Positions 34,908 through 43,462 of a DNA stretch of 64,000 bases are shown one piece after another. The position numbers and the translations under genes were made by a program. The stretch comes from Methyloligella sp050110875 (GTDB taxonomy: Bacteria; Pseudomonadota; Alphaproteobacteria; Rhizobiales; Methyloligellaceae): positions 434,001-498,000 of the forward strand of contig CP188828.1 in assembly GCA_050110875.1 (NCBI GenBank). The letters are read 5' to 3'. The stretch's first letter is position 1. The number at the start of each line of letters is the position of its first letter. The notes beneath the pieces are model-generated. The model made no database searches. It had not been told where the DNA came from and saw nothing but the letters and a program-made list of their open reading frames with translations.

Positions 34908-35585
34908 CTAGCCTCTCGTCTGCTTGAAGATCAGGTCGGCGATACGGAAATCGATCTCCTCGTCGATATCCTGGGCCTCGAGCCGCTCCATCTCGAAGAG
35001 ATAGGGGCGCAGGCCGATGCGGTTATGGCGTTCCTTCATGCTCCTGCCCTCGAAAATATAGATGCAGGAATTCTCCTCGTAGAAGGGCGGCAGGTCCTGG
35101 GTGCGGATGAGGATGTTCGGGTTGTGATTGATGGCGCGGGCCAGACTGTCCCAGAAGCGGGTCTGGACCTTCGTCACCGAGAAAAGGCTGTCGTAGATCG
35201 GATAGTTCGCAAAGAACGTCTCGATCGCCTGGTTCAGGGTCTCCACCGTCATCAGCGGGTTGGTGGAATGGGTCTGGAGATAGAACTCCGACTCCACCTC
35301 GCCGATGTCGTGCAGCAGCACGTCGTTCATGGGCGTCATGCCGCCAAGGAGATGCTCCGGGCGGTCGAGGATCGCGACGTCCGGGTATTTCTCGGCGCAT
35401 TGCTGCTTGATGTCGGGCGAATCCGTATCGATGACGATCTTGTCGATCTGCGGACAAGCCTGCATCACGTCCACCATGTGATGGAAGAGCGGCCGCCCAT
35501 CGCCGAAGGGACGGTAGTTCTTACCCGGTACGCGCTCAGAGGAATGCCGCATGGGCATCAGCGCAACGAGCCGATGACGCGTCAT
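34908..35585 (-). CDS. acylneuraminate/ulosonate cytidylyltransferase-like protein
   Basis: 225 residues. It opens VALMPMRHSSERVPGKNYRPFGDGRPLFHHMVDVM, matching the CTP-binding loop (xxARxxSxRxPxKN) of NeuA/LegF/KdsB enzymes although the usual Ala-Arg is Met-Arg. It then has KIVIDTDSPDIKQ and EFYLQTHSTNPLMTVETLNQAI (the TSPL-type motif reads HSTNPL). The end has DIDEEIDFRIADLI, the typical acidic metal-binding C-terminal motif. It should activate a keto-sugar acid as its CMP derivative. No NeuB-like synthase is in the window, so the substrate could be Kdo, an unusual ulosonate or an imported sugar acid. It is second in the ABC operon. Confidence 0.83.
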   Translation of the reverse strand: MTRHRLVALMPMRHSSERVPGKNYRPFGDGRPLFHHMVDVMQACPQIDKIVIDTDSPDIKQQCAEKYPDVAILDRPEHLLGGMTPMNDVLLHDIGEVESEFYLQTHSTNPLMTVETLNQAIETFFANYPIYDSLFSVTKVQTRFWDSLARAINHNPNILIRTQDLPPFYEENSCIYIFEGRSMKERHNRIGLRPYLFEMERLEAQDIDEEIDFRIADLIFKQTRG

Positions 35586-35600
35586 TATCGATCCTTGTTG

Positions 35601-36665
35601 TCAGCCTTTGTTCAAAACACGGAGATTGGGCACGCCGCTGCGGCCGGCAGCCGTCGAGACGGCGGCCGACTGACCTTCGGTGCCCTGCCCCTCTGCTTCG
35701 TTCCCGGCCGCTTGCGGCTTTCTCGGCAGATCCTCATAGGGGATGGCATGACGGGTCTTCTCGCGTTGGGCGAGCCGACGCTCATGGGGGCTTTTCGGAT
35801 AGTAGAACCGCGTTCGCAGCGCGGCGGAGATCTCGGGCGGATCGTTATGCCCCCGGTAGGTGCCGGTGAGCTGTTTGTAGCGGAAGAGCACGATCGATCC
35901 GATTTCCTTGCGCAGCACGTGCTGCCGCCAGGCCTCCATCCAGTCGGAGGCGATGTTGCGCACCAGCAGCCAGGCGAGGTCGAGCCGGGTGAACTTCGCG
36001 TGCTCGTCGATGCCGCGCATGGCGATGGCCTCGCGGCGATAGCGGGTGAAGACCTGGTCCCAGCTCTCGTCGTGCACATGCACGATGACGGCGTCGGCCA
36101 CGTAGGAGATCCAACCGCCCCGCGCCTGCGCCGCCTTGGCCCAGGCAAGATCCTCCAGCCCGGTCAGGCTCTCGTCGTAAGGATGCTTCTCCCAGTCGGC
36201 GTGGCGGATGGCGCAGTTCGCGTTGTTGCAAAAATACGTGCCCTGCGGACACATGGACTCTTCCGGGAACCACTGGGCGAAGATCTGGTGCTCGGAGAAC
36301 TTGTTGAGCTCGTTGCCGATCTGGCGCCCGTAGCTCACGGCAACCCGGTCGTCCCGAAACGGCGCGACGAGCGTTTCCAGCCAGGTGTCGTAGACCGGAT
36401 AGACATGGGCGCTGGCGAAGACGCAGATATCGCCCGTGGCCGCCTTGCAGCCATAGTTGAGCGCGCGGCCGAAGGTGAACTCGGCCTTCTCGATGGGAAC
36501 GATCTTCACCCCGTAGCGACGGGCGATGTCGACCGTCTGGTCGGTCGAGCCGGAATCGACAAGGATAATCTCGTGGGGCTGGAGCGTTTGGACGGAGATG
36601 CCGAGCAGCAACTTCTCCAGATGCTCGTCCTCGTTATAGGCCCTGATAACGATCGAGACCTTCAT
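35601..36665 (-). CDS. GT2 family glycosyltransferase heading the ABC-transporter operon
   Basis: 354 residues. The GT-A domain begins VSIVIRAYNEDEHLEKLLLGISVQ and has EIILVDSGSTDQTVDIARRYG and FTFGRALNYGCKAATGDICVFASAHVYP. Where most GT2 enzymes have DxD, this one reads FASAHV, as in some rhamnosyltransferase-like members. YDESLTGLEDLAWAKAAQARG carries the later ED motif. The last 60 residues are basic and low in complexity. It is first in the minus-strand unit that continues into the CMP-sugar, dehydrogenase and Wzm/Wzt genes, with 15 bases to the next gene. It is divergent from the gene at 36889. Confidence 0.88.
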   Translation of the reverse strand: MKVSIVIRAYNEDEHLEKLLLGISVQTLQPHEIILVDSGSTDQTVDIARRYGVKIVPIEKAEFTFGRALNYGCKAATGDICVFASAHVYPVYDTWLETLVAPFRDDRVAVSYGRQIGNELNKFSEHQIFAQWFPEESMCPQGTYFCNNANCAIRHADWEKHPYDESLTGLEDLAWAKAAQARGGWISYVADAVIVHVHDESWDQVFTRYRREAIAMRGIDEHAKFTRLDLAWLLVRNIASDWMEAWRQHVLRKEIGSIVLFRYKQLTGTYRGHNDPPEISAALRTRFYYPKSPHERRLAQREKTRHAIPYEDLPRKPQAAGNEAEGQGTEGQSAAVSTAAGRSGVPNLRVLNKG

Positions 36666-36888
36666 GCACGTCCCCCAAATGGGCCGCCGCGGCGGCCGGT
36701 GCTGCTGATCTGGTGCCCTCTCCCGGAGCCGGTGTCAACCGACTGCCTACCGCGCCATCTTGGCTCAGATGTGGCCACGCTAATTCTCGCGCTCCAGCCG
36801 CCGATAGACAAGCCGCCGCGAGCCCGGTAATGCTGCCCGCTTGTCCGCCTGCGGGACGTTCGAATTCGGCCGAGATGTGCTTTCGCTC

Positions 36889-37755
36889 ATGAAATTGCCT
36901 TTCGCGACGGAGCTGCCTCACTCGCTGCGCATGCTTGGCCGCGCTGTCGTGCCGCGCCGCTTCCGGCCGGCGATCGCCGCCCAGCTTCAGCATCTCGCCC
37001 ATCGCCAAGCCCGCAAGCATCCGCAATACCGCGCCTCGCTCGAACGGCTCAACGGATTGCGCGACGCCCATCGCGGGGAGACCTGCGTCATTCTCGGCAA
37101 CGGGCCGAGCCTGGCGACCCACGATCTTGCCGAATTCGAAGGGTTGAGCACCTTCTGTCTCAACCGGGGCTATCTCAAATGGAACGAGGATGGCCTGACG
37201 CCCACTTATGCCGTCGCCGTCAACGACCTGGTGATCGAGCAGTTTCACGACGAGCTCGCCGCGCTGCGCTGCCCTGTCTTCGTGCCGTGGCAATATCACC
37301 ACCTGTTCGACGGGCGGGACAATATCGTCTTCATCGAGGCTCGCTGGCAGGAACGATTCTTCGCTGATGTGACGGAAGGGGTGTGGCCGGGCGCGACGGT
37401 GACCTTCGCCGCCATGCAGATCGCCTTCCATATGGGCTTCAAGACCGTGATCCTGGTCGGGGTCGACCACCGTTTCGCCCAAGCCGGCCCTGCCCATCTT
37501 GAGGTGGTGCAGGACAAGCCCGATGTGGATCACTTCGTGAAGGATTATTTCGGCAAAGGGGTGCGCTGGAACCTGCCCGATCTGGAGCAATCCGAGATCT
37601 CTTACCGGCTGGCCCGCAAGGTCTATGAGGCCGATTCCCGGCGGATCGTCGATGCGACTCGGGATGGCGCCCTCACGGTTTTCGAGAAAATGCCGCTGGA
37701 CGAGGCGCTCGCCGAAGCGCGGCAGGCGGACGATCGCGCCCCCGGCAGCGCTTGA
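36889..37755 (+). CDS. MptE/DUF115-like protein, homologue of domain 3 of the large glycosyltransferase
   Basis: 288 residues from ATG at 36889; a TTG at 36841 is an alternative. It contains TCVILGNGPSLATHDLAEFEG, a LNRGYLKW segment, AVAVNDLVIEQFHDE, then VTFAAMQIAFHMGFKTVILVGVDHRF and a closing YRLARKVYEADSRRIVDATRDGALTVFEKMPLDEALAEA. The same blocks in the same order occur in residues 715-935 of the protein at 20998-23835. The GNGPSL and GxDH elements match the MptE/DUF115 and GT42 superfamily. It may be a CMP-sugar-using glycosyltransferase, but a pyrophosphokinase-like or non-catalytic role cannot be excluded. It lies upstream of a GT2 gene on the same strand. Confidence 0.75.
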   Translation: MKLPFATELPHSLRMLGRAVVPRRFRPAIAAQLQHLAHRQARKHPQYRASLERLNGLRDAHRGETCVILGNGPSLATHDLAEFEGLSTFCLNRGYLKWNEDGLTPTYAVAVNDLVIEQFHDELAALRCPVFVPWQYHHLFDGRDNIVFIEARWQERFFADVTEGVWPGATVTFAAMQIAFHMGFKTVILVGVDHRFAQAGPAHLEVVQDKPDVDHFVKDYFGKGVRWNLPDLEQSEISYRLARKVYEADSRRIVDATRDGALTVFEKMPLDEALAEARQADDRAPGSA

Positions 37756-37800
37756 GCCCTGGCCCCATTGACCGCGGGTAGCGGAAAGAAATTCCCACTC

Positions 37801-38706
37801 ATGGATAGCAAGCCGTCCATATCCCTCGTCACGCCGACCTTGAATGCCGGCCGGTTCCTGCCGGAGGCGCTCGAGAGCGTGCAGGCGCAAGGCATCGCGG
37901 GGATCGAGCATATCGTCGCCGATGGCGGCTCGACGGACGACAGCGTGGCCCTCGCCCGTGCCGCGGCGCATCGCCCGACCGTTCTCGACGGCACGGATAC
38001 GGGTATCTATGACGGCATGAATCGCGGACTGGCCGCGGCCCATGGCGATATCGTCGGCATCCTGAACGCCGACGACCTGCTGGCCCCCGAAGCGCTGGCC
38101 AAAATTGCCAAGGCGTTCGCGGACGATCCCGCGCTCGAGGCCGTCACGGGCGGCTGCCGCGTGATCGACGCGCAAGGCCGGCCGGTCTCCCAGATCGCCT
38201 GGCCGGACTACCGGCAAAGCGCGGCCAGCTTGCTGTTCGGCGTGCCGGTCATCAACGCGCGCTTCTTCCGCCGCAGCCTATTGGAGCGCATCGGCCTGTT
38301 CGACCCCGGCATGGGGCTGGCCGCCGACCGGGCGCTCCTCTGGCGGATCATGAAGGCGAAAGCCAGGGCCGGCGTCATCGAAGCGCCTCTCTATATCTAT
38401 CGTGCCCATAGCGGCTCCAGCTCTCTGGCCGGAGACAGGGAGACGCGGCTTCGCATCTGGCAAGAGCATCTCAAGCTGGCCGACCGGCTCCGCCCCGAGG
38501 CCGACGGGCGCGACCGGGCCGTGCTCCGGCTCTGGCGGGCGCTCGAAGGGGCAAAGGCGCTGCGGCAGTGCGGGCGGACCGGCGATCGGGACCGGGCGGA
38601 CGTCGTAAAGCGGTCGCTCAAAGACAGCGATCCCTTCTGGCGCTTACGGCTTCCGCAGGCCTTGGCCCTCGCCTTGCGGTGGCGCGGCCGTCATTCCGGG
38701 ATCTAG
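37801..38706 (+). CDS. GT2 family glycosyltransferase
   Basis: 301 residues from ATG at 37801, the start of PSISLVTPTLNAGRFLPEALESV. Further motifs are HIVADGGSTDDSVALARA, GTDTGIYDGMNRGLAAAHGDIVGILNADDLL (the DxD-type NADD) and DPGMGLAADRALLWRIMKAKA. This is the WcaA/WcaE-like group that adds sugars to lipid-linked glycans in the cytoplasm. It is 45 bases after the MptE-like gene, probably co-transcribed, and converges with the next GT2 gene (38744). Confidence 0.9.
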   Translation: MDSKPSISLVTPTLNAGRFLPEALESVQAQGIAGIEHIVADGGSTDDSVALARAAAHRPTVLDGTDTGIYDGMNRGLAAAHGDIVGILNADDLLAPEALAKIAKAFADDPALEAVTGGCRVIDAQGRPVSQIAWPDYRQSAASLLFGVPVINARFFRRSLLERIGLFDPGMGLAADRALLWRIMKAKARAGVIEAPLYIYRAHSGSSSLAGDRETRLRIWQEHLKLADRLRPEADGRDRAVLRLWRALEGAKALRQCGRTGDRDRADVVKRSLKDSDPFWRLRLPQALALALRWRGRHSGI

Positions 38707-38743
38707 GCCCGCCGCAATCCCGAAATCGGGCGCGACGATTGCC

Positions 38744-39598
38744 TCAACTCCGCCGGATCCGGTCACGCAGCACGACCTGGAGCGGCCAATTGCCGAAGGG
38801 GTAGAGCCAGGCGGAGTGGGCAAGCTGCAGAACCATGGTGAGATAGTCGCCTTCGAGCCGGGAGACCGAGGCCCGGTTGAAGGCGAGCGCGGCCCGGAAC
38901 CGGGTGCCGAAGCCGAGGCCGGCCAGCGCATCCCAATGCTTGGCCTCCATCCGGTCGAGCCCCGCACTGGCCGGTTCGGGCGCAAGATGAGTCCCGAGAA
39001 AGATCGTGCTCAGCGCCTCCTGCAAGAAGCCGATCTTCCCGGCAAGCCGCACCATCCTGACCAGGAGATCCCAATCCTCGTAGCGCGGAAAGGTGACGTC
39101 GTAGCCCGACAACTCCTCGAGCAGCGCCTTGCGGCAGATCAAGGTCGAGCCGGGGGAGACGTAGCAGCCCCAGACCGCATCGTTGAGGGTGAGGGTCCGG
39201 TCGTAGGGCCGCCAGGCGATATCGCCCTTCTCGCTTTGCGGCGGCACGAGACGGAAATTGGTGCAGCTCGCCGCAAGACCCAGATCGCCCATGAACGCCA
39301 TTTGCTGCGCGATCTTAGTCGAATGCCATATGTCGTCGCTGTCGAGAAAGGCGAGATAGTCCCCCCTCGCCTCGCGGATACCCGTATTGCGCGCCGCGGC
39401 CGCGCCTTGATTCTTCTCATGACGGACGAGCCGGATATCGCCGCCGTAAGGCTCGAGAGCGGCGCTCAGATCGTCGGACGAGGCATCGTCGACGATGACG
39501 ATTTCCGCGACGGGCGCGGTCTGGCGCCGCACGCTCTCAACGGCCCGGCGAATACAATGGGCCCGGTTATGGACCGGAATGATCGCACTAACGGTCAT
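38744..39598 (-). CDS. GT2 family glycosyltransferase
   Basis: 284 residues. It starts VSAIIPVHNRAHCIRRAVESVRRQ and has EIVIVDDASSDDLSAAL, NQGAAAARNTGIREARGDYLAFLDSDDIW (DSDD as the metal-binding motif), SPGSTLICRKALLEELSGYD and FPRYEDWDLLVRMVR. This is a regular single-domain GT2 enzyme. Its start overlaps the end of the second sulfotransferase gene by 11 bases, so the two are co-expressed. Confidence 0.9.
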   Translation of the reverse strand: MTVSAIIPVHNRAHCIRRAVESVRRQTAPVAEIVIVDDASSDDLSAALEPYGGDIRLVRHEKNQGAAAARNTGIREARGDYLAFLDSDDIWHSTKIAQQMAFMGDLGLAASCTNFRLVPPQSEKGDIAWRPYDRTLTLNDAVWGCYVSPGSTLICRKALLEELSGYDVTFPRYEDWDLLVRMVRLAGKIGFLQEALSTIFLGTHLAPEPASAGLDRMEAKHWDALAGLGFGTRFRAALAFNRASVSRLEGDYLTMVLQLAHSAWLYPFGNWPLQVVLRDRIRRS

Positions 39599-40469
39599 GT
39601 TTTTGCGCGGGCATCCGAGGTTCGGCGCGAGGGCGCATGACGTCCAGAAAGCGGTAGCGTATCATCAGCGGCAGGCAGATGACGACGACCGCGGCGGCCA
39701 GGGGCGCCGGCAGCTTCGCGCGCCATTCCTCATCCTGCGCGATCCGCACGGTCTGCTGGTTCCGCATGAGATTGCCGCCGATGGCGTGACAATTGCTGTC
39801 GGCAGCGGTGAAGACCATGCCTTCCAGGGGCGCCTGGGACACGAGAGATCCGAGCTTTCCCGGCAGGCCCTTGGCAAGCGCCTCATCGTAGCGCACACGG
39901 ATCGTCTGTTTCGGACGCCAGATCCGGAACAGCTCGGCAGCAAGATTGGCCATCATCCAGATGGAGGAGACCTTCAGCGCCAATCCCAACTTCGCGATCG
40001 CCGTCCTCGAGCCGCGAGAGCCCCCCTTTTGCGATCGGAACACCGACCAGAGCACAGCCCTGGGATCCCGCACCAGGTGAACCAGCTCCAAGGGGAAGGA
40101 CAGATGCCGGTCGAGATAGAACGGCATCAGCGCATGAAAGCCCGCTGTCTTGGAGGAGTCGACCAGCACTTGCGCGTCCGTCGCCGCGGCGATGGTTTCC
40201 AGCAATGCCAGATGGGTCTTCCGATCGGCGAAGTCCGAATGCCGCGGCTCGATGGTTGCGATCGCCGGCCCCCAGACCGGACAGTCGCGAAATTTTCGAC
40301 GGCAAGAGCAATGATAATACGGCAAGTCGACAAAGCGCGGCGCGGTCATCACCTCGCCGAGATCCAGGACATCCGGGTTGAGGCTCAGGACCCGGCCCAG
40401 CAGGGTCGAGCCGCTTCTCCCATATCCGGCGATGTAGAGAAGTGTCTGGGGCGCTTCTGCCGATTTCAT
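39588..40469 (-). CDS. sulfotransferase family protein (second)
   Basis: 293 residues from ATG at 40469; the frame runs on to 40511 but family similarity begins after 40469. YIAGYGRSGSTLLGRVLSLNPDV is the 5-prime phosphosulfate-binding loop (RSGST) and LELVHLVRDPRAVLWSVFRSQ is the 3-prime phosphate segment. Several cysteines (YYHCSCRRKFRDC) after the first helix may form a metal or disulfide site. It is unlike the sulfotransferase at 25254, so two positions of the glycan may be sulfated. It is 70 bases downstream of ugd and overlaps the next GT2 gene. Confidence 0.85.
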   Translation of the reverse strand: MKSAEAPQTLLYIAGYGRSGSTLLGRVLSLNPDVLDLGEVMTAPRFVDLPYYHCSCRRKFRDCPVWGPAIATIEPRHSDFADRKTHLALLETIAAATDAQVLVDSSKTAGFHALMPFYLDRHLSFPLELVHLVRDPRAVLWSVFRSQKGGSRGSRTAIAKLGLALKVSSIWMMANLAAELFRIWRPKQTIRVRYDEALAKGLPGKLGSLVSQAPLEGMVFTAADSNCHAIGGNLMRNQQTVRIAQDEEWRAKLPAPLAAAVVVICLPLMIRYRFLDVMRPRAEPRMPAQKHDR

Positions 40470-40539
40470 GGTGCCGTGGCCGCCTCGCTCGGCTCGTGAG
40501 ATCGCCCGCATCGCCCTCGGAAACGCACGGCGCGCCCGA

Positions 40540-41934
40540 TTATTGGGCGGCCTTGATCAGCGAAGCCTCTTTTTGCTCCGGCGACATGTCGTCCGCCCCC
40601 GACGCTTGAGATTGCCCGCCGGGCTTCGCGGTGCAACGGCCGACGCCGAAATAAGCGAACCCGGCCGCCTGGGCATCCGGAGCATTATAGACGTTCCGAA
40701 GGTCGACCAGGATATCGCCGCGCATGGCCGCCTTCAGCTCACGAAGGTTGAGGGCACGGAACTCGTTCCATTCGGTCAGCACGAGAAGAATGTCGGCCCC
40801 CTCGCAGGCGGCCATCGCGCCGTCGCACCAGACGACCCCCGGGAGCTGCTCCTCGGCGTCCTTGGACGCTTCGGGATCGTAGGCGCGGATCGTGGCGCCG
40901 CGGTCCTGCAGCATGGGCAAAATGGTCAAGCTCGGCGCCTCGCGCATGTCGTCCGTGTTCGGCTTGAAGGTGACGCCGAGGACGGCGACCGTCTTGCCGC
41001 GCAGATCGCCGCCGGCCGCCGTCTGGATACGGCTGGCCATGGCGATCTTCCGCTCCATGTTCACCCGCTCCACCTGCTCTACCAGGCTCATGGGCGACTG
41101 AGCCTCGCGGGCGGTCCGGATCAGGGCCGAGACGTCCTTGGGAAAGCAAGAGCCGCCATAGCCCGGCCCGGCATGGAGGAATTTCGGTCCGATCCGATTG
41201 TCGGCACCGATGGCATCGGCAACCTGCTGCACATCGGCGTTCAGACGCTCGCAGAGATCGGCGATCTCGTTGATGAAGCTGACCTTCATGGCGAGGAAGG
41301 CATTGGCGGCATATTTCGCCAGCTCCGCCGATTCCCGCTCGACGAACATGACCGGCGCCTTGCGCAGGGAGAGCGGCTGGTAGAGCGCCGCCATCACCTC
41401 CCTGCCCCGCTCGCTGTCGCAGCCGACGAGCACGCGGTCGGGATACATGAAATCGCGGATGGCCGATCCCTCGCGCAGGAATTCCGGATTGGAGCAAACG
41501 GCGAATTTCAGATCCGGCCGAAGCTCGCGCACCTGCCGCTCGATCTCGCGGCTGGTGCCCACAGGCACCGTCGACTTGGTGGTGATCACCACGTCTTCGT
41601 TGAGATAAGGAGCAATGTCCTTGATGGCGCCGAAGATATAGCTGAGATCGGCATAGCCGCTGCCGCGGCGCATGGGGGTGCCGACCGCCAACAAGACGAG
41701 CTCTGCGCTGCTGACCGCTTCGGGCAGCTCTGTGGTGAACCGGATGCGGCCGGCCTTCACGTTCCGCTCGATGAGATCGTCGAGGCCGGGCTCGTAGATC
41801 GGCATGCGGCCTTCGTTCAGGCCCGCGATGCGGTCGGCATCGGTATCCACGCAAACCACGTCCCAGCCGAAATCGGCAAAACACGCTGCGGAGACTAGGC
41901 CGACATAGCCTGCGCCAAGCATGCAGATCTTCAT
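40540..41934 (-). CDS. ugd: UDP-glucose 6-dehydrogenase
   Basis: 464 residues from ATG at 41934 (GAGG five bases upstream). MKICMLGAGYVGLVSAACFADFGWDVVCVDTD is the NAD-binding start. TKSTVPVGTSREIE, YAANAFLAMKVSFINEIADLCE (with the active-site Lys) and GPGYGGSCFPKDVSALIRTA (with the nucleophilic Cys) follow, then VLGVTFKPNTDDMREAPSL. About 30 polar residues extend beyond the usual C-terminus (GGQSQASGADDMSPEQKE). It oxidises UDP-glucose to UDP-glucuronate, which the epimerase at 44722 can convert to UDP-galacturonate. Rhizobial rkpK is the equivalent. Confidence 0.96.
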   Translation of the reverse strand: MKICMLGAGYVGLVSAACFADFGWDVVCVDTDADRIAGLNEGRMPIYEPGLDDLIERNVKAGRIRFTTELPEAVSSAELVLLAVGTPMRRGSGYADLSYIFGAIKDIAPYLNEDVVITTKSTVPVGTSREIERQVRELRPDLKFAVCSNPEFLREGSAIRDFMYPDRVLVGCDSERGREVMAALYQPLSLRKAPVMFVERESAELAKYAANAFLAMKVSFINEIADLCERLNADVQQVADAIGADNRIGPKFLHAGPGYGGSCFPKDVSALIRTAREAQSPMSLVEQVERVNMERKIAMASRIQTAAGGDLRGKTVAVLGVTFKPNTDDMREAPSLTILPMLQDRGATIRAYDPEASKDAEEQLPGVVWCDGAMAACEGADILLVLTEWNEFRALNLRELKAAMRGDILVDLRNVYNAPDAQAAGFAYFGVGRCTAKPGGQSQASGADDMSPEQKEASLIKAAQ

Positions 41935-42277
41935 AGCGCCCTCGGTGTGAAGCTGACCGAGCCTTCGGATACTGCCTGCAGTACCGCTTGGCAAGGTCAA
42001 GGCAAGCGACCTGCGACGGTCTGCACAGAGCAATTAGGGCGTGTCAAATCGCCGCCTGTCTACACAAGATCGCGGTTGCCGGGGCAAATGGAGTTATGCA
42101 GAAATCTGGGCGGACAACCGCCGGCCAATGCCTTGCGCGCCATAATCGCGCCAGAGCTTGCCTTCATCTTGCTGCGCACCGGCCATCGGCAACCATTTCT
42201 GGCGCCTTGCCAGCCATTGCCGACGAGGCCGGGGCTCGCCCGCCAGGGCGGCCGTAATCCATGGGTGGGATAACGAC
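41935..42277. promoter_or_regulatory. divergent spacer between ugd and the aminotransferase gene
   Basis: 343 bases between two diverging genes, so it should contain promoters for both. No open frame with family-like content was found; a plus-strand frame from 41947 (108 codons) has no ribosome site or recognisable motif. No convincing operator or hairpin was recognised. Confidence 0.4.
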
Positions 42278-43462
42278 ATGACCGTGACTGACGTAAGAGA
42301 GCGCGATCGCCAAAAGAGCGTCGACAAGCCGCTGGCCTTCATCGACTTGGCCGCGCAACAGGCGCGCATCCGGCCGCTGGTCGACGAGGCCGTCATGCGC
42401 GTGCTGGATCACGGCAAATACATCATGGGGCCGGAGATCACCCAGCTGGAGGAAGAGCTCGCCGCCTTCTGCGGGGCGAAATATTCGGTGGCGTGCGGCA
42501 GCGGCACCGATGCGCTTCTCATGCTGCTGATGGCGAAGGAGATCGGGCCTGGCGACGCGGTGATCTGCCCCTCCTTCACCTTCACGGCCACGGCAGAGAT
42601 GGTCGCGCTGCTCGGCGCCTCCCCCGTGTTCATCGATATCGAAGAGGAGAACTTCAATCTCGATCCGGCACAGCTTCCGGCGGCGGTGGAAGCGGCGAAA
42701 TCGGCCGGGCTCACGCCAAAGGGCATCATTGCGGTCGATCTGTTCGGCCTGCCGGCGGATTACGATGCCCTCGAGACCTTCGCGCAAGAGAACGGGTTGT
42801 GGATCCTGGACGACGCGGCGCAGGGCTTCGGTGCGACCTATAAGGGGCGCCGTGTCGGCACCTTCGGCTTCGGCACCGCCACCAGCTTCTTCCCGGCCAA
42901 GCCGCTGGGCGGTTATGGCGATAGCGGGGCGATCTTCACCGACGACGAGACCGTGCTGGAGACGCTGCAGTCGATCCGCAATCACGGCGCCTCGACCAAG
43001 AGCTTCGACAATCCGCTCGTCGGGTTGAACGGCCGGATGGACAGCATCCAGGCGGCCGTTCTGATCGAGAAGCTGAAGATCTTCCCGGACGAGATCGAGA
43101 GCCGGGACCGTGTCGCTGCGGCCTATAACGAGGGCTTCGCCGGGCTTGAGAACGTGGTGACGCCGGTGGTGCCGGAAGGGCTTCAGTCCGTCTGGGCCCA
43201 ATACACTCTCAAGATCAAGTCGGGCTTGCGGGATGCGCTGGTCGCGGCCTTGAAGGAACGGAACGTTCCGACGGCGATCCATTACCTGAAGGGCATCCAT
43301 CTGCGGAGCGCCTATCGGGATTTCCCGCGGGCCGGCGGCGCGTTGCCGGTAACCGACACGCTGTGCGGCGAAGTCGTGAGCTTGCCCATGCATCCTTATC
43401 TGGAGCCGGAGGATCAGGCGCAAATTATCGAGGCGGTGCGGGACGCGATCGCTTCGCTCTAG
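42278..43462 (+). CDS. DegT/DnrJ/EryC1/StrS family PLP-dependent sugar aminotransferase
   Basis: 394 residues from ATG at 42278. The fold-type-I motifs are FIDLAAQQARIRPLVDEAV, VACGSGTDALLMLLMA, VICPSFTFTATAEMVALLGASPVFIDIE, LWILDDAAQGFGATYKG (Asp and Gln near PLP) and TSFFPAKPLGGYGDSGAIFT, where the Lys after FPA forms the Schiff base. NGRMDSIQAAVLIEKLKIF and AIHYLKGIHL complete the family pattern. These enzymes put an amino group on a nucleotide-linked keto sugar. The closest groups are WbpE-like enzymes acting on 3-keto uronates, which would fit the UDP-glucuronate made next door, but WbpB and WbpD partners are absent. Its stop overlaps the next gene's stop. Confidence 0.9.
   Translation: MTVTDVRERDRQKSVDKPLAFIDLAAQQARIRPLVDEAVMRVLDHGKYIMGPEITQLEEELAAFCGAKYSVACGSGTDALLMLLMAKEIGPGDAVICPSFTFTATAEMVALLGASPVFIDIEEENFNLDPAQLPAAVEAAKSAGLTPKGIIAVDLFGLPADYDALETFAQENGLWILDDAAQGFGATYKGRRVGTFGFGTATSFFPAKPLGGYGDSGAIFTDDETVLETLQSIRNHGASTKSFDNPLVGLNGRMDSIQAAVLIEKLKIFPDEIESRDRVAAAYNEGFAGLENVVTPVVPEGLQSVWAQYTLKIKSGLRDALVAALKERNVPTAIHYLKGIHLRSAYRDFPRAGGALPVTDTLCGEVVSLPMHPYLEPEDQAQIIEAVRDAIASL

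Noticed and set aside
36889..37755. Calling this gene a pterin pyrophosphokinase
   Set aside because: The superfamily includes MptE, but the setting is glycan synthesis and there are no other pterin genes; kept as MptE/GT42-like without that function.
36634..38217. 527-codon minus-strand frame across the MptE-like and GT2 genes
   Set aside because: Both plus-strand proteins have family motifs; the antisense product has none.
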